Assembly (NCBI GenBank): GCA_964352625.1
Contig: CAYGSD010000004.1
Coordinates: 186,001 to 250,000, forward strand
Length of the DNA stretch: 64,000 nt
Source of the DNA: JAAEPI01 sp964352625
GTDB taxonomy: Bacteria > Bacteroidota > Bacteroidia > Cytophagales > Cyclobacteriaceae
Direction: 5' to 3'
In this document: piece by piece, positions 34,398 through 42,255 of the stretch
Position numbering within the stretch: position 1 is the first letter of the stretch
Layout of the letters: every line of letters starts with the position of its first letter
Position numbers and translations under genes: made by a program
Notes under the pieces: model-generated
Seen by the model: the letters and a program-made list of their open reading frames with translations, nothing else
What the model was told of the DNA's origin: nothing
The model's database searches: none

Positions 34398-34691
34398 TCA
34401 GGCTATCGTCACTTTTGCGATTGCTTCAAGTTCTCCTGTTTTGGTTTCAAGTTCTTCTTCTATATCAAAATCATCCTGAAGGCCTAGCCAGAATTTTGGA
34501 GTTGTTCCGAAATACTTGCTTAAGCGTAAAGCTGTATCTGCTGTGATCCTTCGGTTTTTCTTTAGAATTTCACTTATCCGTGTTTGAGGAATAAACAAAT
34601 CTTTGGCAAGCCTGTAGGCAGTAATTCCCATTGGTTTTAAAAACTCCTCGGATAAAACCTCTCCTGGATGTACGTTTGGCAGCTTTTCCAT
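34398..34691 (-). CDS. higA: HigA-type antitoxin (XRE family)
   Basis: A 97-residue helix-turn-helix protein. PNVHPGEVLSEEFLKPMG is the standard HigA/VapI opening; the HTH is ITAYRLAKDLFIPQTRISEIL (about 23-43), followed by RITADTALRLSKYFGTTPKFWLGLQDDFD. It should bind HigB and repress the operon promoter. It lies 11 bp after the toxin gene, the toxin-first order typical of higBA. Confidence 0.9.
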   Translation of the reverse strand: MEKLPNVHPGEVLSEEFLKPMGITAYRLAKDLFIPQTRISEILKKNRRITADTALRLSKYFGTTPKFWLGLQDDFDIEEELETKTGELEAIAKVTIA

Positions 34692-34702
34692 TTCATTTAA
34701 TT

Positions 34703-34984
34703 TTAGTGATAATCAATGATTTCAACTTCGCTAGCGTTTCCTTCTTCCCATCTGAAAATGATTCGCCATTGATTGTTAATTCTGACGCTATAAAAGCCTT
34801 TTAAAGTCCCAACTAATTTTTCCAGCCGATTGGATGGTGGAATTGTCAAGTCAGCTAAGTTTTGAGAGTTGTTCAGCATTCTTAACTTCCTACGCCCGAT
34901 TGTTTGAATGTCAACAGGCCATTTTTTGACTCGTTCCCCTTGCCATACTTTTTCAGTTTCCTTGGATCCAAAGGATAAAATCAT
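34703..34984 (-). CDS. higB: HigB-type toxin
   Basis: A 93-residue RelE-superfamily toxin from the ATG at 34984: MILSFGSKETEKVWQGE, KLRMLNNSQNLADLTIPPSNRLEKL, then GFYSVRINNQWRIIFRWEEG, the HigB core with its ribonuclease arginines. It should cleave mRNA on the ribosome. An in-frame start nine codons upstream falls between the promoter match and the toxin and is less likely. Confidence 0.9.
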   Translation of the reverse strand: MILSFGSKETEKVWQGERVKKWPVDIQTIGRRKLRMLNNSQNLADLTIPPSNRLEKLVGTLKGFYSVRINNQWRIIFRWEEGNASEVEIIDYH

Positions 34985-35008
34985 ACTAACGTTCAGGATT
35001 ACTAACGT
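34985..35008. promoter_or_regulatory. Candidate HigA operator: paired ACTAACGT repeats
   Basis: ACTAACGT occurs at 34985-34992 and 35001-35008, 16 bp apart, filling the space between the higB start codon and the -7 match. HigA proteins repress from sites at such positions; the assignment is inference. Confidence 0.45.
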
Positions 35009-35016
35009 CAAAGGTA
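35009..35016 (-). promoter_or_regulatory. Candidate -7 element of higBA
   Basis: Minus-strand TACCTTTG, exact TAnnTTTG, 24 bp before the higB ATG; a TTG lies 17 bp upstream. Confidence 0.5.
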
Positions 35017-35070
35017 AGTAAAAGTTGATTTCACAACCACGCTTTAAAGAGCATGCGGATATTCGCCTTG

Positions 35071-35094
35071 AGTCATTCCGCAGGAATCTTGGTC
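35071..35094 (+). repeat. 24-nt interspersed repeat, copy right of higBA
   Basis: Core GTCATTCCGCAGGAATCTT; 22 of 24 positions equal the copy at 34316-34339 in the same orientation. Confidence 0.7.
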
Positions 35095-35132
35095 TCAGGT
35101 CTGATTTAGGCTACAGATTAATCTTTCCATCC

Positions 35133-35181
35133 CGTCACTCTGAGCCTGCCTCAGGTAGGCAAGTGTAAAGAAGAGTCTTTT
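35133..35181 (+). repeat. Degenerate intergenic repeat with GCCTGCC/GGTAGGC hairpin
   Basis: Begins CGTCACTCTGAGCC; 35144-35150 (GCCTGCC) can pair with 35154-35160 (GGTAGGC) around TCA. It resembles the short 'GTCATTCTGAGC' intergenic repeats seen in many Bacteroidota genomes, in decayed form. Confidence 0.5.
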
Positions 35182-35385
35182 TCTGGTTCTTGAGGACACA
35201 AACCTAGGCGGAGAGTTCTGATCACAAGTGATTGTGCCTGTTAGGTAATTTTTAGTGCCATTTATGGCAATTAATTGGGCTTGGGGGGTGGAGTGATGGT
35301 GTTTACTGCCTCATACTTGTGGTGGACTTTCCAATCCCCACGACAATTTCCTGACCGATGAACCCCCATTCATTCATAGCACATA

Positions 35386-36135
35386 TTATGGGGATTTTTT
35401 GAAAGTTGAGTTGATCAATTCCAAAGTACTCTCAATTTCATTCGCCATTTGTTTAGGCTTAATTTTTACTTGCGTATTGCTTGAACAGTAAGCCCAATTG
35501 GCTTTTATGTCTCCAAGAGCTAAGCCTTCTGAAAAAAGTATAGGTGTTGATTTGATTAGCTTTTGATATTCGCTGTATGCCGAACTATTGTCGAATTCTT
35601 TACAAGGCTTTCTAATTTGTTTGGTTTTTCTACCTTGTCTTTTATCGAACATTTTTTGTCTCCACTCAGTGTTAAAATGAACGAATGAAATTGAGGGTTG
35701 AATACAAGGGTCAAAAACACATTTGGGATTCATCTGTATTATCTTATCAAGAGAATCGAGTTTAATTATTGAGTGGAGAAGTCGGGTGGTATCCGTGATG
35801 TCAAATTTCGTGAGCTTTAATTTTGGAATAGTGGTGTGAACAGAATCGCTAGAGGGTTGATATTGTTGACCATCTGAATAATAAGTCACTTGAACCACAT
35901 CCATTGATTCAAAAAGGATGTAGGATTCTGTTTCTTTAACCTTCCAGTTTGCTGGCAGTTTATCAACAACAGTCAGTAACAATGGGTCAGTTATATCAAT
36001 AGAAGGCTGATTGTCGTCTATTGGAAACCATTCTTCCATTTCGTTAATGTTAAAGTAGGATGTTCCGACACTAGTCGAGGAAACAAAACATGAACTCAAA
36101 AACAGCAATGATAATATTGATAGAAGTATACGCAT
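35386..36135 (-). CDS. Lipoprotein of unknown function
   Basis: A 249-residue protein with a lipoprotein signal (MRILLSILSLLFLSSC). I start it at the ATG at 36135, which gives a compact signal peptide; another ATG lies at 36150. The rest is soluble, with a basic stretch near 160-175 (KRQGRKTKQIRK) and no family I recognise. It stands alone between repeats and a divergent oxidoreductase gene. Confidence 0.7.
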   Translation of the reverse strand: MRILLSILSLLFLSSCFVSSTSVGTSYFNINEMEEWFPIDDNQPSIDITDPLLLTVVDKLPANWKVKETESYILFESMDVVQVTYYSDGQQYQPSSDSVHTTIPKLKLTKFDITDTTRLLHSIIKLDSLDKIIQMNPKCVFDPCIQPSISFVHFNTEWRQKMFDKRQGRKTKQIRKPCKEFDNSSAYSEYQKLIKSTPILFSEGLALGDIKANWAYCSSNTQVKIKPKQMANEIESTLELINSTFKKSP

Positions 36136-36267
36136 TCTGATATTCCCCATAACATTTATGTAACCTCCACTAATCTATACAATACTTCCAATTAACGACA
36201 TGATGGTCTGTGGTTCCTTCTAGATCATATTCCTTACTTTCTCATCCCTTCTTTTAGGTTTCAGAAC

Positions 36268-36275
36268 TAGGTTTG
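36268..36275 (+). promoter_or_regulatory. Candidate -7 element of the FAD/Fe-S oxidoreductase gene
   Basis: TAGGTTTG followed by CC is an exact TAnnTTTG match only 4 bp before the GTG start at 36280, implying a leaderless or near-leaderless mRNA if real. No -33 TTG is visible. Confidence 0.35.
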
Positions 36276-36279
36276 CCGA

Positions 36280-39141
36280 GTGAATCTCGAAGGACTAAAA
36301 TCTAAGCTAAAGGGTGAGCTTTTCACCGATGAGCATGTGAAGCGTATCTACGCCACGGATGCTTCTGCGTACCGTGAGGTGCCGCTTGCCGTGGCTGTCC
36401 CCAAGGATTCCGAAGACATCCAAACGCTCATTCGTTTTGCTACTGATCACGAGACTTCACTCATTCCTCGCACGGCCGGAACCTCCCTTGCCGGGCAGGT
36501 AGTTGGTGGGGGCATAGTGGTAGATGTCTCCAAACACTTTACCGAGATCATTGAAATCAATGCCGAGGAAGGCTGGGCGTGGGTGCAGCCAGGAATCGTA
36601 CGAGATGACCTGAACAGAACACTTGCATCGCATGGCTATTTCTTTGCGCCAGAAACATCCACTGCCAACCGAGCCATGATCGGCGGCATGATCGGCAACA
36701 ATTCTTGTGGCTCCAACTCCGTCGTTTTCGGTAGTACCCGCGAGCATCTCCTGGAAGTAAAGGCTCTGCTGTCAAACGGTGAGGAGGCTCATTTCAAAGA
36801 AACTAATTTTGAAACTTCTTCGGATTTTGAAAAGTCATTGTATCAAAACATTGAAGAAATCCTCGGTGATGAGGCGAATCGAAAAAGAATAGAGGAGGAG
36901 TTTCCCAAGCCGAACATCCCAAGACGAAACACTGGCTATGCCTTGGATTTACTTGCGCGCATGCATCCCTTCCAAGCGGAAGGAGCACCATTTAATTTTT
37001 GTTCGCTGATCGCAGGATCGGAGGGGACACTCGCTTTCGTGACTGCCGCCAAAATCAAACTCACGCCTTTGCCTTCTAAGCATAAGCGGGTGGTGGCCAT
37101 TCATTGCGCTTCCATCGATGAGTCGCTTCGAGCCAATCTTGTGGCACTTGAGCATCGGCCGTCTGCCTCCGAGCTGATGGATCACTACGTGCTGGAAGCC
37201 ACTGAGCGTAACACCGAGCAAAAGCAAAACCGATTCTTTTTGGAAGGTGAGCCGAAAGCTATTTTGGCCGTGGAACTAACAAGAGAAACCGAGGAGCAAG
37301 TAGACAAAGCCGTGCTGGCCATGCTCGCCGACCTGACGGCTAAGAAATTGGGCCATGCGTTTCCTGTGTTATCAGGGGACGACATCAGCCGAATTTGGTC
37401 TTTGCGCAAAGCAGGACTTGGTCTTTTGTCTAACATTCCCGGTGACGAAAAACCTGCGCCTGTCATCGAGGACACAGCCGTTGATGTGCAGGAATTGCCT
37501 GAGTACATCGCGGAATTCAATGCGATACTTGATAAGCACGGATTGTACAGCGTCCACTACGCCCATGCTGGGTCAGGAGAGTTGCACTTGCGCCCCATCA
37601 TTAACTTGAAAACGAAGGAGGGCATAGCGCAATACCGAATGATCGCTGAGGAAATTGCCGCTTTGGTGAAGAAATACAAAGGCTCTCTATCAGGCGAACA
37701 TGGAGACGGTCGCTTGCGTGGGGAGTTCATTCCACAGATGATCGGGAAGGAAAACTATGAGTTGCTGAAGCGAGTGAAAATGGCGTGGGACCCGAATAAT
37801 ATTTTCAATCCTGGGAAAATTGTGGACACGCCACCGATGGACACTTCGCTTCGCTACGAACCTGATCAGGGCACGAGGGAATTTGATACCATGCTCGATT
37901 TTTCAAGAGATCAGGGCATACTGCGGTCTGCCGAGTTGTGCAACGGCAGTGGCGATTGTCGAAAGTCAGAACTGACCGGAGGAACGATGTGCCCGAGCTA
38001 CATGGCCACTCGAGATGAGAAGGACACCACCAGAGCTAGAGCCAATATTCTTCGAGAATTTTTGACCCGATCAAATCAGGAGAATCCATTCGCGCACAAG
38101 GAAATCAAGGAAGTGATGGACTTGTGCCTTTCTTGCAAGGGCTGCAAAAGTGAGTGCCCATCCAACGTGGACATGGGCAAGCTGAAGGCCGAGTGGCAGT
38201 TTCAGTACCACAAAGAAAAGGGCGTGCCCTTCCGCACGAAACTCATCGCCAACTACTCCAAATCCATGCGCATGATGGAGAAAGTGCCTTGGCTGTACAA
38301 CGCTACGAGAAATCTGGCTAAGCCGGTTCTTGGTTTCGCCAAGGATCGATCTATCCCCAAAATGGCGAATCAGTCGTTAAGGAGCTGGTTTAAGCATTCC
38401 TTTCGACCGATGAGCAAGAAGCCGAAAAGTCAGGTCTATTTCTTCTTTGACGAGTTCACGAATTATCTGGATGTGGAGGTAGGGAAGGCAGCTATCAAAC
38501 TGCTGGATCGTTTGGGTTATGAAGTTTTGGAAGTAGCACACAAGGAGAGCGGACGGGCGTATTTGTCCAAAGGTTTTTTGAAGGAAGCGAAGGAACTCGC
38601 ACAAGCGAACACTAACACTTTTCATAACCTTCTAAACATTAACACTTCCCTTGTTGGCGTAGAGCCGAGCGCCTTGCTCACCTTCCGTGACGAATACATT
38701 GATCTGCTGAGAGGAGAAGAAAAGGAAAAGGCGAAGCAGGTGGCCGAGCGAGCATTTACCATTGAAGAATTTTTGGTACAGGAGCTAGATGCCGGTCGCA
38801 TCCAATCCACGGATTTCCCTCATGACCATAAGAAAATCCTTGTACACGGACACTGTCATCAGAAGGGCATGTCGGCTTTGACCCCAACCAAAAAGTTGCT
38901 TTCTGCTCCCGAGAACTATGAGGTGAAAATGATTCCGAGTGGCTGCTGCGGCATGGCCGGGTCGTTTGGGTATGAAAAAGAACACTTCGAAGTTTCGATG
39001 AAAGTGGGCGAACTGGTTCTTTTTCCTAAAGTGCGTGAGGCCGATGAAGACACGATCATCGTAGCGGCTGGTACCTCTTGCCGTCACCAAATTTGGGATG
39101 GGACGGGACGTATAGCTAAGCACATTGTGGAGGTGCTTTGA
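36280..39141 (+). CDS. FAD-linked oxidase/Fe-S oxidoreductase fusion (D-lactate dehydrogenase-like)
   Basis: A 953-residue three-part fusion. Residues 1-470: FAD-binding oxidase of the GlcD/Dld type (PRTAGTSLAGQVVGGGIVVD, IGGMIGNNSCGSNSVVFG, SLSGEHGDGRLRGEF). Residues about 545-640: ferredoxin-like region with cysteine clusters (CNGSGDCRK and CLSCKGCKSECPSN). The C-terminal part: a GlcF-type cysteine-rich domain with VHGHCHQKG and a single GCCGMAGSFG motif. Such proteins oxidise D-lactate, glycolate or D-2-hydroxyglutarate and pass electrons to the respiratory chain; the substrate cannot be fixed. Start GTG at 36280. Confidence 0.9.
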   Translation: MNLEGLKSKLKGELFTDEHVKRIYATDASAYREVPLAVAVPKDSEDIQTLIRFATDHETSLIPRTAGTSLAGQVVGGGIVVDVSKHFTEIIEINAEEGWAWVQPGIVRDDLNRTLASHGYFFAPETSTANRAMIGGMIGNNSCGSNSVVFGSTREHLLEVKALLSNGEEAHFKETNFETSSDFEKSLYQNIEEILGDEANRKRIEEEFPKPNIPRRNTGYALDLLARMHPFQAEGAPFNFCSLIAGSEGTLAFVTAAKIKLTPLPSKHKRVVAIHCASIDESLRANLVALEHRPSASELMDHYVLEATERNTEQKQNRFFLEGEPKAILAVELTRETEEQVDKAVLAMLADLTAKKLGHAFPVLSGDDISRIWSLRKAGLGLLSNIPGDEKPAPVIEDTAVDVQELPEYIAEFNAILDKHGLYSVHYAHAGSGELHLRPIINLKTKEGIAQYRMIAEEIAALVKKYKGSLSGEHGDGRLRGEFIPQMIGKENYELLKRVKMAWDPNNIFNPGKIVDTPPMDTSLRYEPDQGTREFDTMLDFSRDQGILRSAELCNGSGDCRKSELTGGTMCPSYMATRDEKDTTRARANILREFLTRSNQENPFAHKEIKEVMDLCLSCKGCKSECPSNVDMGKLKAEWQFQYHKEKGVPFRTKLIANYSKSMRMMEKVPWLYNATRNLAKPVLGFAKDRSIPKMANQSLRSWFKHSFRPMSKKPKSQVYFFFDEFTNYLDVEVGKAAIKLLDRLGYEVLEVAHKESGRAYLSKGFLKEAKELAQANTNTFHNLLNINTSLVGVEPSALLTFRDEYIDLLRGEEKEKAKQVAERAFTIEEFLVQELDAGRIQSTDFPHDHKKILVHGHCHQKGMSALTPTKKLLSAPENYEVKMIPSGCCGMAGSFGYEKEHFEVSMKVGELVLFPKVREADEDTIIVAAGTSCRHQIWDGTGRIAKHIVEVL

Positions 39142-39177
39142 TGAACTTTTCCGTTGGAAGAATTGTATTCAGTGCCA

Positions 39178-39714
39178 ATGACAAAAAAGATAATAGCTTT
39201 CGGAGCAAGCAATAGTAGCACTTCGATCAACAAACAATTAGCAACTTGGGTGGCCAGCCAGATCCCCGACGCTGGAGTGACGATTCTTGACTTGAATGAT
39301 TATGAAATGCCCATCTATAGCAAGGATCGAGAGAGCGAATCCGGCATCCCTGAGTTGGCACAGAACTTTAAAAACCAATTGAAGTCAGCGGATGGAATCA
39401 TCATTTCGTTTGCAGAGTACAACGGCAGTTACACCTCAGCATTCAAAAACATCCACGATTGGATTTCTCGTTTTGGTAAACCGATCTGGCCAGATGTGCC
39501 GATGTTCCTGTTGGCTACTTCGCCCGGAGGCAGGGGAGCTCAGCTGGCACTGAAAAATGCAACCACTTCTTTCCCACATCAGGGTGCGAATGTCGTTGCT
39601 AGCTTTTCATTGCCCTCATTCGGAACCACCTTCAAGGAAGGAAAGGGGATAGTAGAGGAGGAAGTGAAAACTGCTTTTGAAGCGCAATTGGCACAGTTCG
39701 TTTCCTCTCTATAG
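39178..39714 (+). CDS. NAD(P)H-dependent FMN reductase
   Basis: A 178-residue flavodoxin-fold reductase: MTKKIIAFGASNSSTSINKQLA at the start (phosphate-binding loop SNSSTS), then FAEYNGSYTSAFKNIHDWISR and LATSPGGRGAQLALKN, all typical of the NADPH-dependent FMN reductase family (quinone, chromate or azo reductases). The start is set at 39178 because the flavodoxin strand begins there; an in-frame ATG at 39154 would add eight residues. It follows the large oxidoreductase gene by 36 bp. Confidence 0.88.
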   Translation: MTKKIIAFGASNSSTSINKQLATWVASQIPDAGVTILDLNDYEMPIYSKDRESESGIPELAQNFKNQLKSADGIIISFAEYNGSYTSAFKNIHDWISRFGKPIWPDVPMFLLATSPGGRGAQLALKNATTSFPHQGANVVASFSLPSFGTTFKEGKGIVEEEVKTAFEAQLAQFVSSL

Positions 39715-39723
39715 TTCATCTCT

Positions 39724-39760
39724 TACTACTCGCTCGGGCACTGATGCCATTCAAGTAGTA
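39724..39760. other. Nested inverted repeat between reductase and sulfotransferase genes
   Basis: TACTACT (39724-39730) is complementary to AGTAGTA (39754-39760), and inside it GGCA (39737-39740) to TGCC (39745-39748) around CTGA. It could fold as a hairpin with an internal loop; it lacks a T-tract, so it is not a classical terminator. Confidence 0.4.
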
Positions 39761-39769
39761 GAATAGAAT

Positions 39770-39777
39770 TAGTTTTG
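39770..39777 (+). promoter_or_regulatory. Candidate -7 element of the sulfotransferase gene
   Basis: TAGTTTTG, exact TAnnTTTG, 6 bp before the ATG at 39784; if used, the leader would be only a few bases. Confidence 0.4.
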
Positions 39778-39783
39778 ATTTCG

Positions 39784-40356
39784 ATGAGCAAAGTATTCGG
39801 AATCGGCTTTCACAAAACGGGGACTACCACACTGGACACTGTTTTTCAGATGCTAGGCTACAGGGCCTGTCCGGTAAGGACTGATCTTGCAAAAAGCCTG
39901 ATTAAGGGGGACATGAAACCAACCATGGAGGTCGTACGTGAGTTTGATGCTTTTCAGGACAATCCATGGCCGATTCTCTACAGAGAACTTGACGAGGCGT
40001 TTGCAGGTAGCAAATTCATTCTCACTTACCGAGCCGATGAAAAATGGTTGAGGAGTGCTGTGAACGGATTTGGCAAGCGAAAGTCGGATATGCGAAAATG
40101 GATTTATGGAGACGATTTTGGCGCTCCCTTGGGAAATGAAGGGATCTATCTGACCCGATATCAAAAGCACAATCAGGAAGTTCGAGACTACTTCAAGGAT
40201 CGCCCAAATGATTTTATTGACATCTCATGGGAGAAGGGCGAGGGATGGGAGAAAATCTGTCCATTTCTGGGTGTAGATATTCCTAATGAACCATTTCCAC
40301 ACTCGAATAAAGGAGATTATACTGAAAAGAAAGGGCTAATTAATTTCCTCAAGTGA
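39784..40356 (+). CDS. Sulfotransferase-family protein
   Basis: A 190-residue protein starting MSKVFGIGFHKTGTTTLDTVF. GFHKTGTTTL is the 5'-phosphosulfate (PAPS) loop, and KFILTYRADEKWLRSAV matches the 3'-phosphate-binding region of the sulfotransferase fold. It is shorter than usual (about 200-250 or more). It lies at the head of two glycosyltransferase genes and overlaps the first by GTGA, so sulfation of a surface glycan is a reasonable inference. The TTG at 39775 is inside the promoter match and is rejected as start. Confidence 0.8.
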   Translation: MSKVFGIGFHKTGTTTLDTVFQMLGYRACPVRTDLAKSLIKGDMKPTMEVVREFDAFQDNPWPILYRELDEAFAGSKFILTYRADEKWLRSAVNGFGKRKSDMRKWIYGDDFGAPLGNEGIYLTRYQKHNQEVRDYFKDRPNDFIDISWEKGEGWEKICPFLGVDIPNEPFPHSNKGDYTEKKGLINFLK

Positions 40357-41111
40357 ATATCTCAGCCGTCATAATCACCTTCAATGAAGAGCGAAACATA
40401 GACAGATGTTTGAGTTCTTTGAATGGAATCGCTGATGAAATTGTAGTCGTTGATTCTTTTTCGACAGATGCTACCAAAGACATTTGCACTGCTCACAATG
40501 TCCGATTCGAGGAGCACAAATTTGAGGGCCATATCGAGCAAAAAAACTATGCGATTTCTTTGGCAAAATACGATTGGATGCTCAGCTTGGACGCGGATGA
40601 GGAAATCACCGAAGAGTTGAAAGTAAGTATTCTTGAAGCGAAGAATCTGCAAGGATTTGGTGCCTTTGAACTGAAGAGGCTCACCAATTTTTGCGGCAAA
40701 TGGGTACGGCACTGTGGCTGGTATCCTGACAAGAAGATCAGGCTATGGAACAGAACCATGGGCCAGTGGGGTGGTCAAAATCCTCATGACAAGGTGGTGA
40801 TGCAGTCAGGGGTAAAAATCGGGCAATTGAGAGGCGATTTACTTCATTATTCGTTTTATGAGCTTTCAGAGCATATCGCCCAGATTCAGAAATTTTCTTC
40901 TATCGCCGCAGAGGCCGCCTTCAGAAATGGCAAGAGAGCGAATATGATGACCAACATCATCATCGGCCCTTTTTACACATTTATAAAAAAGTTCGTCCTT
41001 CAGGCCGGCTTTCTGGATGGCTACACCGGCTTCATTATTTCGATGAATACTGCTTACAGTAAATTTTTGAAGTACATCAAACTCAGGGAAATACAACAGC
41101 GAAATGGGTGA
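40353..41111 (+). CDS. Glycosyltransferase family 2 (LPS core type)
   Basis: A 252-residue GT-A enzyme: ISAVIITFNEERNIDRCL at the N-terminus, IVVVDSFSTDAT, and the DxD-containing MLSLDADEEITEEL. The following LKRLTNFCGKWVRHCGWYPDKKIRLW is characteristic of the WaaE/KdtX-like group that adds sugars to lipopolysaccharide core. The GTG start overlaps the sulfotransferase stop by 4 bp; the end overlaps the next glycosyltransferase gene by 8 bp. Confidence 0.9.
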   Translation: MNISAVIITFNEERNIDRCLSSLNGIADEIVVVDSFSTDATKDICTAHNVRFEEHKFEGHIEQKNYAISLAKYDWMLSLDADEEITEELKVSILEAKNLQGFGAFELKRLTNFCGKWVRHCGWYPDKKIRLWNRTMGQWGGQNPHDKVVMQSGVKIGQLRGDLLHYSFYELSEHIAQIQKFSSIAAEAAFRNGKRANMMTNIIIGPFYTFIKKFVLQAGFLDGYTGFIISMNTAYSKFLKYIKLREIQQRNG

Positions 41112-42225
41112 GCAAATCAAGGTTTTACATCTAAGTTCCGAATCGACCTGGCGAGGAGGAGAGCAGCAAATTATTTACTTGGTGGAGGAAACCCGAAAGC
41201 TGGGTATAGATGCGATTGTGGGTTGCAAGGCCGGTTCTGAGGTGGAGAATTATTGCAGGGAGAATGACCTGCCGTATTACTCGCTGGCTTTCAAATCGGC
41301 CTATGATTTTTCCACGGCACGGGAGATCAATAAGATCGTGGAAATCGAAGGAATAGACCTGGTGCAAACGCACACCTCCAAGTCGCACACCATGTCGGTG
41401 ATTGCGGGGCTCATTGGGTTGGACGTGCCACAGATTATGACTAGGCGTGTGGATTTTCCGGTAAAGGATAATTGGTTCAGCAGGTTCAAATACAATTACT
41501 CCAAAATCGCACGAATCATTTGTATCTCTGCAACGATCAGGCGTATTACCGAGCCGGATATCAAAGACAAATCAAAACTCGTCACTATTCATAGTGGGGT
41601 CGATCGGGATCGTTTTTTACCATTCAAGGATTCTCAATGGCTCAGAGAAAATTATAAAATTCCTTCAGATACGATCATCATTGGGAATACTTCTGCCATT
41701 TCTGACCAAAAGGATTATCCGACTTTTGTGGCCACAGCGGAAACTATTTTGAAGCATCGGAACGATGTGCATTTTTTCATTGTGGGGGATGGGCCGGATA
41801 AGGAGCGAATTGTTGAGTTGATTAAGAAGAAGGGGCTTGAAGAGAAGATTACATTGACAGGCTTTAAGAAGAACATCAAGGAAATTCTGCCCTCACTGGA
41901 TATTTTTCTATTCACTTCTCAAACGGAGGGCCTGGGCACGAGCGTTTTGGATGCCATGGCAGCCGGTGTGCCAATAGTGGCCACTGCAGCGGGAGGCGTT
42001 TCTGAGATGGTACGAAATGAGGAAAACGGATTTTTGGTGAAAGTGAAAGACGTCAAGGCCCTTGCGAGGAATGTGACTCGGCTCATTGATGATCCGGCTT
42101 TGGGTGAGAAGTTCACTCAGGGAGCCCAACAAACGGTTGCAAATTTTTCCAAGGAAAAAACAGCTGCAAGAACGGTTGATCTTTACAAAGAGATTCTCAA
42201 AGAAAAAGGCCACTCGTTTGAGTAG
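41104..42225 (+). CDS. Glycosyltransferase family 4 (GT-B)
   Basis: A 373-residue retaining GT-B enzyme. The N-terminal half begins VLHLSSESTWRGGEQQ with the GGEQ donor loop; the C-terminal Rossmann half has FFIVGDGPDKERI, LFTSQTEGLGTSVLDAMAAGVPIVAT (the E-x7-E nucleotide-sugar motif) and GGVSEMV. It probably extends the same surface glycan as its two upstream partners. Its stop codon lies inside a terminator hairpin shared with the convergent ahcY. Confidence 0.92.
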   Translation: MGEQIKVLHLSSESTWRGGEQQIIYLVEETRKLGIDAIVGCKAGSEVENYCRENDLPYYSLAFKSAYDFSTAREINKIVEIEGIDLVQTHTSKSHTMSVIAGLIGLDVPQIMTRRVDFPVKDNWFSRFKYNYSKIARIICISATIRRITEPDIKDKSKLVTIHSGVDRDRFLPFKDSQWLRENYKIPSDTIIIGNTSAISDQKDYPTFVATAETILKHRNDVHFFIVGDGPDKERIVELIKKKGLEEKITLTGFKKNIKEILPSLDIFLFTSQTEGLGTSVLDAMAAGVPIVATAAGGVSEMVRNEENGFLVKVKDVKALARNVTRLIDDPALGEKFTQGAQQTVANFSKEKTAARTVDLYKEILKEKGHSFE

Positions 42226-42231
42226 CCTTTT
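42203..42231. terminator. Bidirectional terminator between the glycosyltransferase and ahcY
   Basis: AAAGGC-C-ACTC pairs with GAGT-A-GCCTTT around GTTT (one mismatch). The T-tract is better on the minus strand (after ahcY), and the plus-strand side has TTTT before AG. Confidence 0.7.
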
Positions 42232-42255
42232 AGTATTACATTCTCCGTCGATTAA

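Larger units (their letters stand above)
35012..35385. other. Long intergenic stretch with repeat fragments
   Basis: About 370 bp without a gene. It holds the -7 match of higBA, the second copy of the 24-nt repeat (35071-35094) and a fragment of a second repeat type (35133-35181). From 35182 to 35385 I see only a small inverted pair (CACAA-gtga-TTGTG near 35223) and no convincing gene or RNA. Confidence 0.6.

Noticed and set aside
35182..35385. Hidden small gene in the 3' half of the long intergenic stretch
   Set aside because: No open frame with a plausible start, composition or motif was found on either strand.
39154..39177. Upstream ATG as the start of the FMN reductase
   Set aside because: The flavodoxin-type first strand begins at the ATG at 39178, and the extra eight residues have no family counterpart.
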